From assembly GCA_040878185.1 (NCBI GenBank), contig JBBDMS010000048.1, positions 1 through 64,000 of the forward strand: a stretch of DNA of 64,000 nt. The letters run 5' to 3'. The translations under genes and the position numbers were made by a program. Of the stretch, positions 35,612 through 49,894 are shown one piece after another (position 1 is the stretch's first letter; each line of letters starts with the position of its first letter). The notes under the pieces were generated by a model, which saw nothing but the letters and a program-made list of their open reading frames with translations, ran no database searches and had not been told where the DNA came from. This DNA is from JAWXBK01 sp040878185 (GTDB lineage: Bacteria; Pseudomonadota; Alphaproteobacteria; Dongiales; Dongiaceae).

Positions 35612-36343
35612 GCCGTCCGAACACCGGAACGCGTTGCCGCGTCGGTGTCCCGCCGGGCGATCGGGCGTGACGTACGGACCCCGCGAAGGGTCCACAGCAA
35701 CCCGACAGATCCACGGCACGAATTCCCGACCGGCCACCGGCGGTATCGGCACGGTCCGCGACCGAAATCGCAGATCGGGACGCTACGCTTCGATCGGCAG
35801 CAGCCGGGCCGCAAGCGGTCGGCGCCACCAAATCTCTCGCATCGTCATATCGCGCAGGCGAAACGACGACGCGGCCGGCGCGGCTGGTCCGCTTTGCCCG
35901 CAGGCATTGCCAGGAACGGCCCGCGCACCCATCCCGGTTCGAGCGCCGCAGAACGGCGTCCGTTCCGGCACCGATCCGGTCTGCCGGCGTTGCCGCCGTC
36001 AATCCGGTTCGCGATCGTGGCCCGCATGGCCCCGGGTGCCGGCAGGAACGGAGTTGCTGCCGATATCGGGAGCCGGCGCAGACCGCCGACCGACGCTTTC
36101 GCGTGCTGTCGAAAGCATGAAATCATTTCGCCGAAGCGGCAATCGTGATTCGCCTCGCGGATCTATTTTCCTGTGTAAAACCGGCCCGGTCTTGCACAAA
36201 CCGCGAAGCGATTTTCCACCGAACCATCCACAATTTGTGACGACTTAGACAGTTTGGTTGCACTGCAGCATGCGCGTTGACTAAGCTGGCGGCGGGGCTT
36301 ACATCAGCCTTGGCACGGAATCACAGATCTTCAGCGGGGATTC

Positions 36344-36802
36344 ATGGGCGCGGACGGCCGCGACGAGAACGATCGGTCCATTCCATCGGATCCGGCGCAG
36401 AAGCCTGTGCACCGTCCGGCGCGGCCGCTCTCACCGCATCTGCAGATTTATCGCCCGCAACTCACCACGGTCCTGTCGCTCCTGCATCGCCTGACCGGCA
36501 TGGTACTGGGCGCAGGTGCGGTCGCACTGGTCGTCTGGCTGGTCGCGGCCGCCTGCGGGCCCGACGCCTTCGCCTGTGTGCAGGCGCTGGCCGGCTCGAT
36601 CCTCGGCCGTGTGCTGCTGTTCGGATTCACCTTCTGCCTTCTCTATCACCTGCTGAACGGCATCCGGCATCTGGTCTGGGATACCGGTCGCGGCCTCGAA
36701 CTCGATGCGGTCTATCTCTCGGGCAAATTGGTGGTCGGCGGCACGATCGTCCTCACCATCGCCATCTGGATCGCAGGCAGTGTTGTGCGGGGCGGGTTCT
36801 GA
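36344..36802 (+). CDS. sdhC: Succinate dehydrogenase cytochrome b556 subunit
   Basis: A 152-residue membrane anchor of complex II. RPLSPHLQIYRPQLTTVLSL, the HRLTG haem/quinone region, and YHLLNGIRHLVWDTGRGLEL with the haem-ligand histidine are typical. Three transmembrane helices are visible. The first 25 residues form a hydrophilic extension. First gene of sdhC-D-A-(78-aa protein)-B; its TGA overlaps the sdhD ATG. Confidence 0.95.
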   Translation: MGADGRDENDRSIPSDPAQKPVHRPARPLSPHLQIYRPQLTTVLSLLHRLTGMVLGAGAVALVVWLVAAACGPDAFACVQALAGSILGRVLLFGFTFCLLYHLLNGIRHLVWDTGRGLELDAVYLSGKLVVGGTIVLTIAIWIAGSVVRGGF

Positions 36803-37185
36803 TGCGCGGCCTGCGCAGCGATCTCGGGCGCGTCCGCGGCCTCGGCTCGGCCAAGGAAGGCGTGCAGCATTGGTGGCTGCAACGCGTCACGGCGGTTGCC
36901 CTGGTGCCGCTGCTGGTCTGGTTCCTGATCGGGCTCATCGCGCATAGCGACGCCGATCATCAGACGGTCACAGCCTGGCTCGGCAGTCCGGTGACGTTCG
37001 GTTTGTTCCTGCTGCTGCTCGGCGCCGGGCTCTGGCATCTCGCGCTCGGCCTGCAGGTCGTGATCGAAGACTATGTGCTTGGCGAGGGAATGCGGCTCGC
37101 GCTCATCCTGCTGGTCAAGTTCGGCTGCATCGTTCTCGCTCTGACCGGCGCGATCGCCCTCGCTTCGATAGCGTTTGGAAACTAG
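36802..37185 (+). CDS. sdhD: Succinate dehydrogenase membrane anchor subunit
   Basis: A 127-residue three-helix anchor protein. [20 protein letters not shown] is the typical N-terminal amphipathic and first-helix start of alphaproteobacterial Sdh[21 protein letters not shown] carries the haem-facing histidine and the quinone-site region. The start at 36802 overlaps the sdhC stop by one base (TGATG), so it is translationally coupled. Its stop is five bases ahead of sdhA. Confidence 0.94.
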   Translation: MRGLRSDLGRVRGLGSAKEGVQHWWLQRVTAVALVPLLVWFLIGLIAHSDADHQTVTAWLGSPVTFGLFLLLLGAGLWHLALGLQVVIEDYVLGEGMRLALILLVKFGCIVLALTGAIALASIAFGN

Positions 37186-37190
37186 AGATC

Positions 37191-39053
37191 ATGGCCCCGA
37201 CCTTGTCATCGACCCCGTCATCGAACGAACAGAGTGCGCCGCGCAGCGTTGCTCCGCAGATCGGGGGCGACGCATACCGCATCGTCGATCACGATTACGA
37301 CGTCGTCGTGGTCGGCGCCGGCGGTGCGGGTTTGCGCGCGACCTTCGGCATGGCGCAGAAGGGATTGCGCACCGCCTGCGTCACCAAGGTCTTCCCGACG
37401 CGCAGTCATACCGTCGCGGCGCAGGGCGGCATTGCCGCCGCGCTCGGCAATATGGGCGAGGACGACTGGCGCTGGCATATGTACGACACGGTCAAGGGTT
37501 CCGACTGGCTCGGCGACCAGGACGCGATCGAGTACATGGTGCGCGAGGCGATGCCGGCGATCATCGAGCTCGAACATTACGGCGTGCCGTTCAGCCGCAC
37601 CGCGGAAGGCAAGATCTACCAGCGGCCGTTCGGCGGCATGACGACCAAATTCGGCGAAGGCATCGCACAACGCACCTGCGCCGCGGCCGACCGCACCGGG
37701 CACGCCATCCTGCACACGCTTTACCAGCAGGCGCTCAAGCACAAGGCGGAGTTCTTCATCGAGTATTTCGCGATCGACCTGATCATGGACGAGGCCGGGC
37801 ATTGCCGCGGCCTGATCGCGTGGAATCTCGAGGACGGCACGATCCACCGGTTCAATGCGCAGCTCGTGGTGCTGGCGACCGGCGGCTACGGGCGGGTCTA
37901 TTTCTCCTGCACCTCGGCGCATACCTGCACCGGCGACGGCAACGCGATGATCCTGCGCGCCGGGCTGCCGCTGCAGGACATGGAGTTCATCCAGTTCCAC
38001 CCGACGGGCATCTACGGCGCCGGCTGCCTCATCACCGAGGGCGCGCGCGGCGAGGGCGGCTATCTGACGAATTCGACCGGCGAGCGCTTCATGGAGCGTT
38101 ATGCGCCGCATGCGAAGGATCTGGCCTCCCGCGACGTCGTCAGCCGCGCGATGACGATCGAGATCCGCGAGGGGCGCGGTTGCGGTCCGCTCAAGGACCA
38201 TATCCACCTGCATCTCGAGCATCTCGATCCCAAGGTGCTGCATGAGCGGCTGCCGGGCATTTCCGAAACGGCAAAGATCTTTGCCGGCGTCGACGTGACG
38301 CGCGAGCCGATCCCGGTCCTGCCGACCTGCCACTACAATATGGGCGGCATCCCGACCAACCATCGCGGCGAGGTGGTATCGCCGAAGAACGGCGATCCCG
38401 ATGCGGTGGTGCCAGGACTGATGGCGATCGGGGAGGCTGCCTGCGTTTCGGTGCATGGCGCCAACCGGCTCGGCTCCAACTCGCTGCTCGATCTCGTGGT
38501 GTTCGGCCGGGCGGCGGCGATCCGCGCCGCCGAACTGGTAACGCCGGGCGAGGCGCTGCGACCGCTGCCGAAGGATTCGGCCGGGCCGGCTTTGGCCCGG
38601 CTCGATCGCCTGCGTCATGCGAGCGGCGGCACGCCGACGGCGAAGCTCCGGCTCGACATGCAGAAGCTGATGCAGGTCGATTGCGCGGTCTTCCGCACGC
38701 AGGAGACGCTCGATGGCGGCATGGCGCGGTTGCACGCGCTCTGGGGCCAGCGGGCCGATATCCGCGTCTCCGACCGCTCGATGATCTGGAATTCCGACCT
38801 GGTCGAGACGCTCGAGCTCGACAATCTGATGGCGCAGGCGATGGTCTCGCTCGAATCGGCGCGCAACCGCACCGAAACCCGCGGCGCGCATGCCCGCGAG
38901 GACCATCCCGAACGCGACGACGATCACTGGCTCAAGCACACGATCGTGCGGCTGGACGAACAGGGTACCATGCCGATCGATTTCCGGCCGGTGCATCTCA
39001 ATCCGCTGTCGAACGACGTGCAGTCTTTCCCGCCGAAGAAACGGGTGTATTAA
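37191..39053 (+). CDS. sdhA: Succinate dehydrogenase flavoprotein subunit
   Basis: A 620-residue FAD subunit oxidising succinate to fumarate. [15 protein letters not shown] binds [19 protein letters not shown] holds the flavin-linked histidine, [20 protein letters not shown] and [10 protein letters not shown] line the active site, and [20 protein letters not shown] is the family signature. The N-terminal 30 residues (Ser/Pro-rich) are longer than usual. It is followed by a small acidic gene before sdhB. Confidence 0.98.
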   Translation: MAPTLSSTPSSNEQSAPRSVAPQIGGDAYRIVDHDYDVVVVGAGGAGLRATFGMAQKGLRTACVTKVFPTRSHTVAAQGGIAAALGNMGEDDWRWHMYDTVKGSDWLGDQDAIEYMVREAMPAIIELEHYGVPFSRTAEGKIYQRPFGGMTTKFGEGIAQRTCAAADRTGHAILHTLYQQALKHKAEFFIEYFAIDLIMDEAGHCRGLIAWNLEDGTIHRFNAQLVVLATGGYGRVYFSCTSAHTCTGDGNAMILRAGLPLQDMEFIQFHPTGIYGAGCLITEGARGEGGYLTNSTGERFMERYAPHAKDLASRDVVSRAMTIEIREGRGCGPLKDHIHLHLEHLDPKVLHERLPGISETAKIFAGVDVTREPIPVLPTCHYNMGGIPTNHRGEVVSPKNGDPDAVVPGLMAIGEAACVSVHGANRLGSNSLLDLVVFGRAAAIRAAELVTPGEALRPLPKDSAGPALARLDRLRHASGGTPTAKLRLDMQKLMQVDCAVFRTQETLDGGMARLHALWGQRADIRVSDRSMIWNSDLVETLELDNLMAQAMVSLESARNRTETRGAHAREDHPERDDDHWLKHTIVRLDEQGTMPIDFRPVHLNPLSNDVQSFPPKKRVY

Positions 39054-39074
39054 CGGGCACACCGAGAGCGGCCG

Positions 39075-39311
39075 ATGATCAATTCCAAGGATGGCCGGTT
39101 TTGTATCGAATGCTGGTTTGACGAGGAATCCGAAGACGAACCTGACATGGTCGAGTTTTCCGACGATCTGCGCGAACTGACCGACCGGATGAATGCCGTT
39201 GTGAAGGCCGGACGGTTCGAGTTTATCCAGCTTTCCCGCTGGGAAGGGTTCGATAGCGACGACGAAGAGTGCTGGTCGGTGCTCGAGGAATGGTCCTGCG
39301 ATGACGAGTAA
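39075..39311 (+). CDS. Acidic 78-residue protein inside the sdh operon
   Basis: A small protein, strongly acidic (Asp/Glu-rich throughout), with four cysteines (in [10 protein letters not shown] and [16 protein letters not shown]) and several tryptophans. It lies between sdhA and sdhB in the same orientation (21 bases after sdhA, 11 before sdhB), where canonical sdhCDAB operons have no gene. Composition differs from its GC-rich, basic-rich neighbours. No family is recognised. A role in complex II assembly, iron-sulfur delivery or regulation is only a guess from position. Confidence 0.75.
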   Translation: MINSKDGRFCIECWFDEESEDEPDMVEFSDDLRELTDRMNAVVKAGRFEFIQLSRWEGFDSDDEECWSVLEEWSCDDE

Positions 39312-39322
39312 GAAATAGACCC

Positions 39323-40099
39323 ATGGCCGAATTCACGCTCCCTGCCAATTCGAAGGTGAAACCCGGCAAGCGTTTTCCCGCCGAAGCGGGCGCGACCGAA
39401 ATGCGCGTCTTCAAGATCTACCGCTGGGATCCGGACACGGGCGAGAACCCGCGCATCGACAGCTATGAGGTCGATCTCGCGCAATGCGGCCCGATGGTTC
39501 TCGACGTGCTCATCAAGATCAAGAACGAGATCGACGCGACGCTCACCTTCCGGCGCTCCTGCCGCGAGGGGGTGTGCGGCTCCTGCGCGATGAACATCGA
39601 CGGCACCAACACGCTCGCCTGCACCATGCATACCCGCGCGGTGAAGGGCGAGGTGCGCATCTATCCGCTGCCGCACCGGCCGGTCGTGAAGGATCTGGTG
39701 CCCGATCTCAGCACCGCCTATGCCCAGCTCGCCTCGATCGAGCCCTGGCTCAAGACCGAGACTGCGGCGCCGGCGCGCGAGCGGCTGCAATCGCCCGAAG
39801 AGCGCGCAAAGCTCGATGGGCTCTGGGAATGCATCCTCTGCTTCTGCTGCCAGACGGCCTGCCCGAGCTACTGGTGGAACGACGATCGCTATCTTGGACC
39901 TGCGATCCTGCTGCAGGCCTATCGCTGGATCGCCGACAGCCGCGACGAACATACCGGCGAGCGGCTCGACAATCTCGAAGACCCATTCCGGCTCTATCGC
40001 TGTCACACCATCATGAACTGCACCAAGACCTGCCCGAAGAGCCTCAATCCGGCCAAGGCGATCGCCGAAATCAAGAAGCTGATGGTCGTGCGGCGTTAG
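39323..40099 (+). CDS. sdhB: Succinate dehydrogenase iron-sulfur subunit
   Basis: A 258-residue electron-transfer subunit. The 2Fe-2S ligands are in [20 protein letters not shown] with a later C in LACTMHTR; the 4Fe-4S and 3Fe-4S clusters are bound by [17 protein letters not shown] and [20 protein letters not shown]. It ends with [13 protein letters not shown]. Standard length. It closes the sdh operon; a convergent DUF6494 gene follows 37 bases later. Confidence 0.98.
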   Translation: MAEFTLPANSKVKPGKRFPAEAGATEMRVFKIYRWDPDTGENPRIDSYEVDLAQCGPMVLDVLIKIKNEIDATLTFRRSCREGVCGSCAMNIDGTNTLACTMHTRAVKGEVRIYPLPHRPVVKDLVPDLSTAYAQLASIEPWLKTETAAPARERLQSPEERAKLDGLWECILCFCCQTACPSYWWNDDRYLGPAILLQAYRWIADSRDEHTGERLDNLEDPFRLYRCHTIMNCTKTCPKSLNPAKAIAEIKKLMVVRR

Positions 40100-40136
40100 G
40101 CCGGCGCGGCATTCCGACGGTCGGTTGACCAGACCC

Positions 40137-40343
40137 TCACGCCAGCTTGATGTCGTCCTCGACGACATGCTTGAGGCCGATCGAATCGACCGTCAGCACC
40201 ATCCGCGCGCGAACCTTCGTCTGACCGGCCAGTTTGCCGTCGTCCTCAGCCTGGCGCACCGCCTCCTCGAGCGCGCGCTGCGAGGTTACGCCGACCTGCT
40301 TCAGGAACTGGCGCAGGCCCATATTGAAGACATCGTCGTCCAT
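40137..40343 (-). CDS. DUF6494-like small protein
   Basis: A 68-residue protein, MDDDVFNMGLRQFLKQVGVT at its start and ARMVLTVDSIGLKHVVEDDI near its end, which matches my memory of a conserved alphaproteobacterial small-protein family (DUF6494). Composition is acidic and helical at the N-terminus with a beta-like C-terminal half. No function is known. It is divergent from zapE and convergent with sdhB. Confidence 0.7.
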   Translation of the reverse strand: MDDDVFNMGLRQFLKQVGVTSQRALEEAVRQAEDDGKLAGQTKVRARMVLTVDSIGLKHVVEDDIKLA

Positions 40344-40446
40344 GATCGCTCTCCTCGTCCGGGCTGCTCTCCCGTTTCGCGAACGCCTATGCTATCGCGG
40401 GGCTCATGCTATCGCTGTGGGCGGGAATGAAAAAGCCGGGGATGCG

Positions 40447-43066
<2,620 letters not shown>

Positions 43067-43309
43067 GAAACGGTCTACTGATCGCCTTTCAGCGCGCTGC
43101 TCCGCATAGCCATTGCCTTCGGGCGGTGGACGTAGCGAGGGCGGCGCGCTGATGCGATACACGGCTTGCGTCGGCGGCGGGCGGGTCACGGCACGGATTT
43201 TCGTGGGGACGTGCCTTGAACCAGGGCTTGAAGCTGTTAGATTGAGGCTCAGCCTCCGTTCGCGGAGGCCCGCCCGCCGCCGCACATTCACGATTGCGCA
43301 AGCCGACCA
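43067..43309. other. Region upstream of sucC
   Basis: 243 bases between the H1-like gene and sucC. A run CGATTGCGCAAGCCGACCAA precedes sucC. No convincing promoter hexamers, operator or terminator was identified, though spacing suggests a promoter here. Confidence 0.4.
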
Positions 43310-44479
43310 ATGAACATTCACGAGTACCAGGCGAAGGAACTCCTCGCCCGTTTCGGCGTTGCCGTTCCGCGCGGTTACGCTGCGTTCACCGTCGACGAGG
43401 CGGTCGACGCCGCGAAAAGACTGGGCGGCAAAATCTGGGTCGTGAAGGCCCAGATCCATGCCGGGGGCCGCGGCAAGGCGGGCGGGGTCAAGCTTGCCCG
43501 CTCGCTCGACGAAGTCCACGTAATCGCGAAAGAATTGCTCGGCAAGACCCTGGTCACCAAGCAGACGGGGCCGCAGGGCCGTGTCGTGGGCCGCCTCTAT
43601 GTCGAGGAAGGCTGCGACATCGCGCGCGAGCTGTATCTCGGTCTTCTGATCGATCGCGCGACCGCCCGCGTCACGGTCATCGCCTCGACGGAAGGCGGCA
43701 TGGACATCGAGGAAGTCGCCGTCCATCACCCGGAAAAGATCCTGAAAGTGACCATCGATCCGGCGACCGGGCTGATGCCGCATCACGCGCGACGCATTGC
43801 CTACGCGCTCGATCTCGAGGGCGACCAGGTCAAAAAGGCGGTCAAATTCATCGACGCGATCTACCGGGTGTTCGTCGAGCTCGATGCCTCGGTGATCGAA
43901 CTCAATCCGCTGATGATCACCAAATCGGGCGACGTGGTCGCGCTCGATGCCAAGATCAATTTCGACGACAACGCGCTTTATCGTCACAAAGACGTGGCAG
44001 AACTGCGCGATGAGGACGAGGAAGATCCGGCCGAGCGCGAGGCCGCGCGCAGCGAGCTCAACTACGTGAAGCTCGACGGCAATATCGGCTGCATGGTCAA
44101 CGGCGCCGGGCTCGCGATGGCGACGATGGACATCATCAAGCTCTATGGCGGCGAGCCGGCGAATTTTCTCGATGTCGGCGGCGGGGCGACGCGCGAACGG
44201 GTCACGGCCGCGTTCAAGATCATCCTCTCCGATCCGAACGTGAAGACGATTCTGGTCAATATTTTCGGCGGCATCATGCGCTGCGACATCATCGCCGAAG
44301 GCGTGGTGGCGGCGGCGCGCGAACTCAGTTTGCGGGCGCCGCTGGTGGTGCGGCTCGAAGGCACCAATGTCGAACTCGGCAAGAAGATCCTCGCCGAGTC
44401 GGGCCTGCCGATCCTCTCCGCATCCGACCTCGCCGATGCCGCCGAGAAAGCGGTCAAAGCCGTGCGGGAGGCAGCCTGA
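43310..44479 (+). CDS. sucC: Succinyl-CoA synthetase beta subunit
   Basis: A 389-residue ATP-grasp subunit. [40 protein letters not shown], the nucleotide-binding [20 protein letters not shown] and the phosphate loop [20 protein letters not shown] plus [16 protein letters not shown] are canonical. With SucD it converts succinyl-CoA, ADP and phosphate to succinate, ATP and CoA. Its stop overlaps the sucD start (TGATG). Confidence 0.98.
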   Translation: MNIHEYQAKELLARFGVAVPRGYAAFTVDEAVDAAKRLGGKIWVVKAQIHAGGRGKAGGVKLARSLDEVHVIAKELLGKTLVTKQTGPQGRVVGRLYVEEGCDIARELYLGLLIDRATARVTVIASTEGGMDIEEVAVHHPEKILKVTIDPATGLMPHHARRIAYALDLEGDQVKKAVKFIDAIYRVFVELDASVIELNPLMITKSGDVVALDAKINFDDNALYRHKDVAELRDEDEEDPAEREAARSELNYVKLDGNIGCMVNGAGLAMATMDIIKLYGGEPANFLDVGGGATRERVTAAFKIILSDPNVKTILVNIFGGIMRCDIIAEGVVAAARELSLRAPLVVRLEGTNVELGKKILAESGLPILSASDLADAAEKAVKAVREAA

Positions 44480-45354
44480 TGGCGGTGCTCGTCGGCCGCA
44501 ACACACGCGTCATCTGCCAAGGCTTCACCGGGTCGCAGGGTACGTTCCATTCCGAACAGGCGATCAAATACGGAACCAAAATGGTCGGCGGCGTGACGCC
44601 GGGCAAAGGCGGCACGCGCCATCTCGATCTGCCGGTGTTCGATACCGTCGCCGAGGCGGTTGAAGCGACCAAGGCCGACGCGAGCGTGATCTATGTGCCG
44701 CCGGCCTTCGCGGCCGATGCCATTCTCGAGGCGGTCGCGGCGGCCCTGCCGCTGGCGGTGTGCATCACCGAGGGCATCCCGGTCCTCGACATGGTGCGGG
44801 TCAAGCGCGCTCTGGAAGGCAGTGCGACGCGGCTGATCGGACCCAACTGTCCGGGCGTCATTACGCCCGACGAATGCAAGATCGGCATCATGCCCGGCCA
44901 TATTCACAAACGCGGGCGCATCGGCATCGTCTCGCGCTCGGGCACGCTCACTTATGAGGCCGTCGCACAGACGACCGCCGTCGGGCTGGGCCAGACGACC
45001 TGCATCGGCATCGGCGGCGATCCGGTGAACGGCACCAGCTTCATCGATTGCCTTGAGCTGTTTCTTGCCGATTCCGAGACCGAAGGCGTCATCATGATCG
45101 GCGAGATCGGCGGCAGCGCCGAGGAAGAGGCGGCCGATTTCGTACGCAGCGCCCGCACGAAAAAGCCGATCGTCGGGTTCGTGGCCGGCTTGTCGGCGCC
45201 GCCCGGCCGGCGCATGGGCCATGCCGGGGCCATCATCGCGGGCGGCAAAGGCGGGGCGGGCGATAAAATTGAGGCCCTGAAATCGGCGGGAATCCTGGTT
45301 TCGGACTCGCCGGCCCGGCTCGGCGATACCATGTTGGGAGCGTTGAAGGGCTAA
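44479..45354 (+). CDS. sucD: Succinyl-CoA synthetase alpha subunit
   Basis: A 291-residue CoA-binding subunit carrying the phosphohistidine. [20 protein letters not shown] binds Co[21 protein letters not shown], the [18 protein letters not shown] region and [20 protein letters not shown] (with the catalytic histidine in GHAGA) are diagnostic. It is fused in order with sucC and precedes sucA by 94 bases. Confidence 0.98.
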   Translation: MAVLVGRNTRVICQGFTGSQGTFHSEQAIKYGTKMVGGVTPGKGGTRHLDLPVFDTVAEAVEATKADASVIYVPPAFAADAILEAVAAALPLAVCITEGIPVLDMVRVKRALEGSATRLIGPNCPGVITPDECKIGIMPGHIHKRGRIGIVSRSGTLTYEAVAQTTAVGLGQTTCIGIGGDPVNGTSFIDCLELFLADSETEGVIMIGEIGGSAEEEAADFVRSARTKKPIVGFVAGLSAPPGRRMGHAGAIIAGGKGGAGDKIEALKSAGILVSDSPARLGDTMLGALKG

Positions 45355-45448
45355 GATTTCGATGGCGCCGGGCCTGACCCTGCGTTTGCCGATATGCCGG
45401 GGCTCTGCGGGGCCACCCCCGGTCGCCAACGAGGAGCAGCATCAGACG

Positions 45449-48328
45449 ATGGAGCGCGACAAACTCTCTTTCCTGTCCGGTCCGAACGCCGAGTTCATTG
45501 CCGATCTTTATGCCCGCTATGTGACCGATCCGAATTCGGTGGAAGCGAGCTGGCGTGAATTTTTCGCAAGCCTCAAGGACGACAGCCGCACCGTGCTCGA
45601 CGACATGCAGGGTGCGAGCTGGACGCGGCGCGACAATGGCGGGGGCAGTGGCGGCGTCGATGTGATGCTCGATGAAGCGCCGTCGGTCGCCGGTTCCAGG
45701 GTCGAATCGCCGCTGCGCGCTATGGGAATCGACGAGATCCGGGCGGCCGCCACCGATTCGGTGCGCGCGCTCATGCTGATCCGGGCCTATCGGGTGCGCG
45801 GCCATCTCGAAGCCGATCTCGATCCGCTCAAGCTGAAGCCGCGCGACAAGCATCCGGAGCTCGATCCCGCGAGCTACGGTTTCACCGATGCCGACATGGA
45901 TCGGCCGATCTTTCTCGATGGCGTTCTCGGTTTCCAGTACGCATCGCTGCGCCAGATCGTGCAGATCGTCCGCGAGACCTATTGCGGCAAGATCGGCATC
46001 GAGTTCATGCATATCCAGGATCCGGCACAGAAGGCATGGATCCAGGAACGCATCGAGAGCATCCGCAACCACACGCAGTTCACCGAGAAGGGCAAGCGCG
46101 CCATTCTCGAACGGCTGACCCATGCCGAAGCGTTCGAGCGGTTTCTCGACAAAAAATATACCGGCACCAAGCGATTCGGTATCGAAGGCGCGGAAACGAC
46201 GATTCCCGCGCTCGAACAGATCCTGAAGCGCGGCAGCCAGCTCGGTGTCACCGAAGTCGTGCTCGGCATGGCCCATCGTGGCCGGCTGAACGTGCTGGCG
46301 AACGTGCTGGGCAAGCCCTTCACGGCGATCTTCTCCGAGTTCCAGGGCAACCCGGCCAATCCCGAAGACGTACAGGGTTCGGCCGACGTCAAATATCATC
46401 TCGGCACCTCGTCGGATCGCGAGTTCGACGGCCGACGCGTCCATCTTTCGCTGACCGCCAACCCCTCGCATCTTGAGGCGGTCAACACCGTCGTGCTCGG
46501 TAAGGTGCGGGCGAAGCAGGCGCATAAGGGCGATATCGACCGCAACCAGACGATGGCGATCCTGCTGCACGGCGATGCGGCGTTCGCGGGGCAGGGCCTC
46601 GTCGGCGAAACGCTCGATCTGTCGGATCTCAAGGGCTATCGCGTCGGCGGCACGATTCATTTCATCATCAACAATCAGATCGGCTTCACGACCGACCCGG
46701 TCAAATCGCGTTCGGGTCCCTATTGCTCGGAAGTCGCAAAACAGATCCAGGCGCCGATCTTCCACGTCAACGGCGATGCTCCCGAGGCGACGGTGCACGT
46801 CGCGCGCATCGCGATGGAGTATCGGCAGGAGTTCAAGCGCGACGTCATCATCGACATGTTCTGTTATCGCCGGCACGGCCATAACGAGGGCGACGAGCCG
46901 TCCTTCACCCAGCCGCTGATGTATCGGCGGATCGCGGATCATCCGACGACACGCGCGCTCTATGCCGAACGGCTGGTCGAAAAGGGCATCGTCACGCGCG
47001 AGGATGCCGACTATATTGCGACAGAGTTCCAGGCAAAGCTCGAAGAGGCGTTCGAGTCGGCGCCCGGCTACAAACCGAACAAGGCCGACTGGCTGGAAGG
47101 GGCGTGGACCGGGCTTGCGGTTGCGACCGGCGACGACCGGCGCGGCGAGACCGCAGTCGAGCCCGATACGCTGCGGTTGATCGGACAGGCGCTCACCTCG
47201 GTGCCAGAGGGCTTTACCGCGCATCGGCGGCTGCTGCGCATTCTCGACAACAAGCGCGAGCGGCTCGAAAGCGGCAACGACATCGACTGGGCGACCGCCG
47301 AGTCGCTGGCCTTCGGCAGTCTGCTGCTTGAGGGCTGCAAGGTCCGGCTGTCGGGCCAGGATTGCGGGCGCGGCACGTTCAGCCAGCGCCATGCGGTGCT
47401 GATCGACCAGGAGACGATGGACGAATATGTGCCGCTGAATGCGGTGCGCAAGGGCCAGGCGCTGGTCGAAGTGATCGACAGCCCGCTCTCGGAAGCGGGC
47501 GTGCTCGGTTTCGAGTACGGCTATTCGCTGGCCGAGCCGCGCGGCCTCGTCGTCTGGGAAGCGCAGTTCGGCGATTTCGTGAACGGCGCGCAGGTCATCA
47601 TCGACCAGTTCATCGCCTCGGGCGAAAGCAAGTGGCTGCGCATGTCGGGTCTCGTGATGCTGCTGCCGCACGGATACGAAGGCCAGGGCCCCGAACACAG
47701 CTCGGCCCGGCTCGAACGGTTCCTGCAGCTTTGCGGCGAAGACAACATGCAGGTCGTGAACTGCACAACGCCGGCCAATTACTTTCATGCGCTGCGCCGG
47801 CAGATGCACCGCAATTTCCGCAAGCCGCTGATCGTCATGACGCCGAAATCGCTTCTGCGTCATAAACTCTGCGTATCGCGCCTCGGGGATATGGGGCCGG
47901 GCACGTCGTTTCATCGCGTGATGTACGACGATGTCAAACTTTGTGCCGACGAGAACGTGCGGCGCGTTGTGCTCTGCTCCGGCAAGGTCTACTACGATCT
48001 CTTCGAAGAGCGTGCCAAACGCGAGATCAAAGACGTGGCTTTCCTGCGGCTCGAACAACTCTACCCGTTTCCGCACAAGGCGCTGAAGGCCGAGCTTGCG
48101 CGGTTTCCGCAGGCCGACATCGTCTGGTGCCAGGAGGAGCCGAAGAACATGGGTGCGGCGTTCTTCGTCCTGCCGGAGATCGAGAGCGTGCTGACCGAAC
48201 TCGGCCATGCGGCCGGCCGTGCGCGCTATGTCGGACGGCCCGCGGCGGCGTCGCCGGCGACGGGTCTGCTCAAGCGCCATCTGCGCGAACAGGCGCTTCT
48301 GGCCGATCAGGCCCTGAGTGCGGAGTGA
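45449..48328 (+). CDS. sucA: 2-oxoglutarate dehydrogenase E1 component
   Basis: A 959-residue thiamine-diphosphate decarboxylase. The N-terminal [20 protein letters not shown] is followed by the THF-interacting helix region, [59 protein letters not shown] (ThDP site), INNQIGFTT and [20 protein letters not shown], then the C-terminal transketolase-type half. The Met at 45449 was preferred over an upstream in-frame one because GAGGAG stands 12 bases before it and the family starts there. Confidence 0.97.
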   Translation: MERDKLSFLSGPNAEFIADLYARYVTDPNSVEASWREFFASLKDDSRTVLDDMQGASWTRRDNGGGSGGVDVMLDEAPSVAGSRVESPLRAMGIDEIRAAATDSVRALMLIRAYRVRGHLEADLDPLKLKPRDKHPELDPASYGFTDADMDRPIFLDGVLGFQYASLRQIVQIVRETYCGKIGIEFMHIQDPAQKAWIQERIESIRNHTQFTEKGKRAILERLTHAEAFERFLDKKYTGTKRFGIEGAETTIPALEQILKRGSQLGVTEVVLGMAHRGRLNVLANVLGKPFTAIFSEFQGNPANPEDVQGSADVKYHLGTSSDREFDGRRVHLSLTANPSHLEAVNTVVLGKVRAKQAHKGDIDRNQTMAILLHGDAAFAGQGLVGETLDLSDLKGYRVGGTIHFIINNQIGFTTDPVKSRSGPYCSEVAKQIQAPIFHVNGDAPEATVHVARIAMEYRQEFKRDVIIDMFCYRRHGHNEGDEPSFTQPLMYRRIADHPTTRALYAERLVEKGIVTREDADYIATEFQAKLEEAFESAPGYKPNKADWLEGAWTGLAVATGDDRRGETAVEPDTLRLIGQALTSVPEGFTAHRRLLRILDNKRERLESGNDIDWATAESLAFGSLLLEGCKVRLSGQDCGRGTFSQRHAVLIDQETMDEYVPLNAVRKGQALVEVIDSPLSEAGVLGFEYGYSLAEPRGLVVWEAQFGDFVNGAQVIIDQFIASGESKWLRMSGLVMLLPHGYEGQGPEHSSARLERFLQLCGEDNMQVVNCTTPANYFHALRRQMHRNFRKPLIVMTPKSLLRHKLCVSRLGDMGPGTSFHRVMYDDVKLCADENVRRVVLCSGKVYYDLFEERAKREIKDVAFLRLEQLYPFPHKALKAELARFPQADIVWCQEEPKNMGAAFFVLPEIESVLTELGHAAGRARYVGRPAAASPATGLLKRHLREQALLADQALSAE

Positions 48329-48341
48329 AGGAAAGAAGCCG

Positions 48342-49883
48342 ATGGCGAAAGATATCGTAGTCCCGCAGCTCGGCGAATCGGTCACCGAGGCGACGATCGC
48401 CAAATGGATGAAGAAGGTGGGGGACAGCATCGCGCAGGACGAGATGCTGCTCGAACTCGAGACCGACAAGGTGACGCTCGAGGTGAACGCACCGGTCGCG
48501 GGGCGTCTCGCCGAAATCATCGCCCAGGAGGGAGCGACGGTCGAAGTCGGCGCAATCGTCGGCCGGCTGGCCGAGGCAGGCGAGACCGTGAGCGCGAAGG
48601 CGCCCGCCGCCAAAACGGATGCGGCCAAGACGGAACCGCCGAAGGCCACCACGCCGGCACAAACTGCGCCGAGTGCCGAAAGCGGCAAACCGGCGGTCGG
48701 CCCGTCCGGTCCGGTGCCCGATCTCACGCGCAAGATTTCCGACGAGCAGCGCGCCCAGGCGCGTCCGACCATGGGCGCTCGCTATGAGGCCGGCGCGCCG
48801 CCCGAAGGCGAACGGGCGACCGGCGTCGAGGCAACCGAAGACGAGACGCTCTCGCCGTCGGTGCGCAAGCTGATGGAAGAAAACGAGGTCGCGGCGGGCG
48901 AGATCGCCGGCAGCGGTTCCGGCGGGCGCATCACCAAGGGCGACGTGCTGGACTATATCGGCAAGGAAGTGAAGAAGGGCGCCGGCGAACCGTCGTCGGA
49001 CAGCCGGAATGCGCCGGCCGAACAGCCGGGCGCCGTGCAGCCCGAACCGCGTACCGCCCCGGCCCCGGCATCCGCACCGCCGCCAACCCCGGCCCAGGCC
49101 GCATCTGCGCAGGCCGCCGTAAAGCCCGCGGCACCGTCGCGCCCGGCGCCGGTCGTGCGTCCAATGGAGGAAGACGGCGCGCCGCCGCGCGAAGAGCGCG
49201 TGCGCATGTCCCGCTTGAGGAAGCGCATCGCCGAGCGCCTCAAGCAGTCGCAGAACACCGCCGCCATGCTCACGACCTTCAACGAGGCCGACATGAGCGC
49301 GGTGATCGCGGTGCGCAAACAGTATCGCGATATCTTCGAGAAGAAGCACGGCATCAAGCTCGGCTTCATGTCGTTCTTCGTGAAGGCGGCGATCGTCGCG
49401 CTGAAGGAGATTCCAGCGGTCAATGCGGAAATCGATGGCGAGGATATCGTCTACAAGAACTTCTACGATATCGGCGTTGCAGTCGGTATTGATCAGGGTC
49501 TCGTCGTGCCCGTGCTGCGCGATTGCGACCGGCTGAATTTTGCCGAGATCGAAACGAAACTGTCGGAACTCGGCCGCAGGGCGCGCGAAGGAAAATTGGC
49601 GATCGAGGATCTGACCGGCGGGACGTTCACGATCTCGAACGGCGGCGTCTATGGTTCGCTGATGTCGACGCCGATTCTCAATCCGCCGCAATCCGGCATT
49701 CTCGGCATGCACAAGATCCTGGACCGGCCGATTGCGGTTGGCGGCAAGATCGAGATCCGGCCGATGATGTATCTGGCACTGACCTACGATCACCGGGTCA
49801 TCGACGGGCGGGAAGCGGTGACGTTCCTCGTGCGTCTCAAGGAATGTATCGAGGATCCGCAGCGTATCCTGCTCGACATGTGA
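48342..49883 (+). CDS. sucB: 2-oxoglutarate dehydrogenase E2 (dihydrolipoyl succinyltransferase)
   Basis: A 513-residue E2. The single lipoyl domain ([20 protein letters not shown], lipoyl-lysine in ETDKVTLEV near residue 43) is followed by an Ala/Pro-rich linker, a peripheral-subunit-binding domain ([20 protein letters not shown]), a second flexible linker and the catalytic domain, ending in [20 protein letters not shown] with the catalytic His and Asp near residues 482-488. It is longer than typical SucB (about 405-430) because of the linkers. A C39-like gene follows 11 bases later. Confidence 0.97.
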   Translation: MAKDIVVPQLGESVTEATIAKWMKKVGDSIAQDEMLLELETDKVTLEVNAPVAGRLAEIIAQEGATVEVGAIVGRLAEAGETVSAKAPAAKTDAAKTEPPKATTPAQTAPSAESGKPAVGPSGPVPDLTRKISDEQRAQARPTMGARYEAGAPPEGERATGVEATEDETLSPSVRKLMEENEVAAGEIAGSGSGGRITKGDVLDYIGKEVKKGAGEPSSDSRNAPAEQPGAVQPEPRTAPAPASAPPPTPAQAASAQAAVKPAAPSRPAPVVRPMEEDGAPPREERVRMSRLRKRIAERLKQSQNTAAMLTTFNEADMSAVIAVRKQYRDIFEKKHGIKLGFMSFFVKAAIVALKEIPAVNAEIDGEDIVYKNFYDIGVAVGIDQGLVVPVLRDCDRLNFAEIETKLSELGRRAREGKLAIEDLTGGTFTISNGGVYGSLMSTPILNPPQSGILGMHKILDRPIAVGGKIEIRPMMYLALTYDHRVIDGREAVTFLVRLKECIEDPQRILLDM

Positions 49884-49894
49884 GGACCGTGCCG

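Larger units (their letters stand above)
35384..36343. other. Long gene-free region upstream of the sdh operon
   Basis: 960 bases. Open frames exist in all directions because the DNA is GC-rich, but none has a protein-like composition or recognisable domain. It contains the structured element at 35443-35540 and a minus-strand terminator at 35573-35611. The last 200 bases before sdhC are more AT-rich (TTTTCCACCGAACCATCCAC and nearby) and probably hold the sdh promoter, which could not be pinpointed. Confidence 0.6.

Noticed and set aside
35478..36248. Long open frames in several directions within the gene desert
   Set aside because: Composition is Arg/Pro/Ala-rich in every frame with no domain or start signals, typical of GC-rich non-coding DNA.
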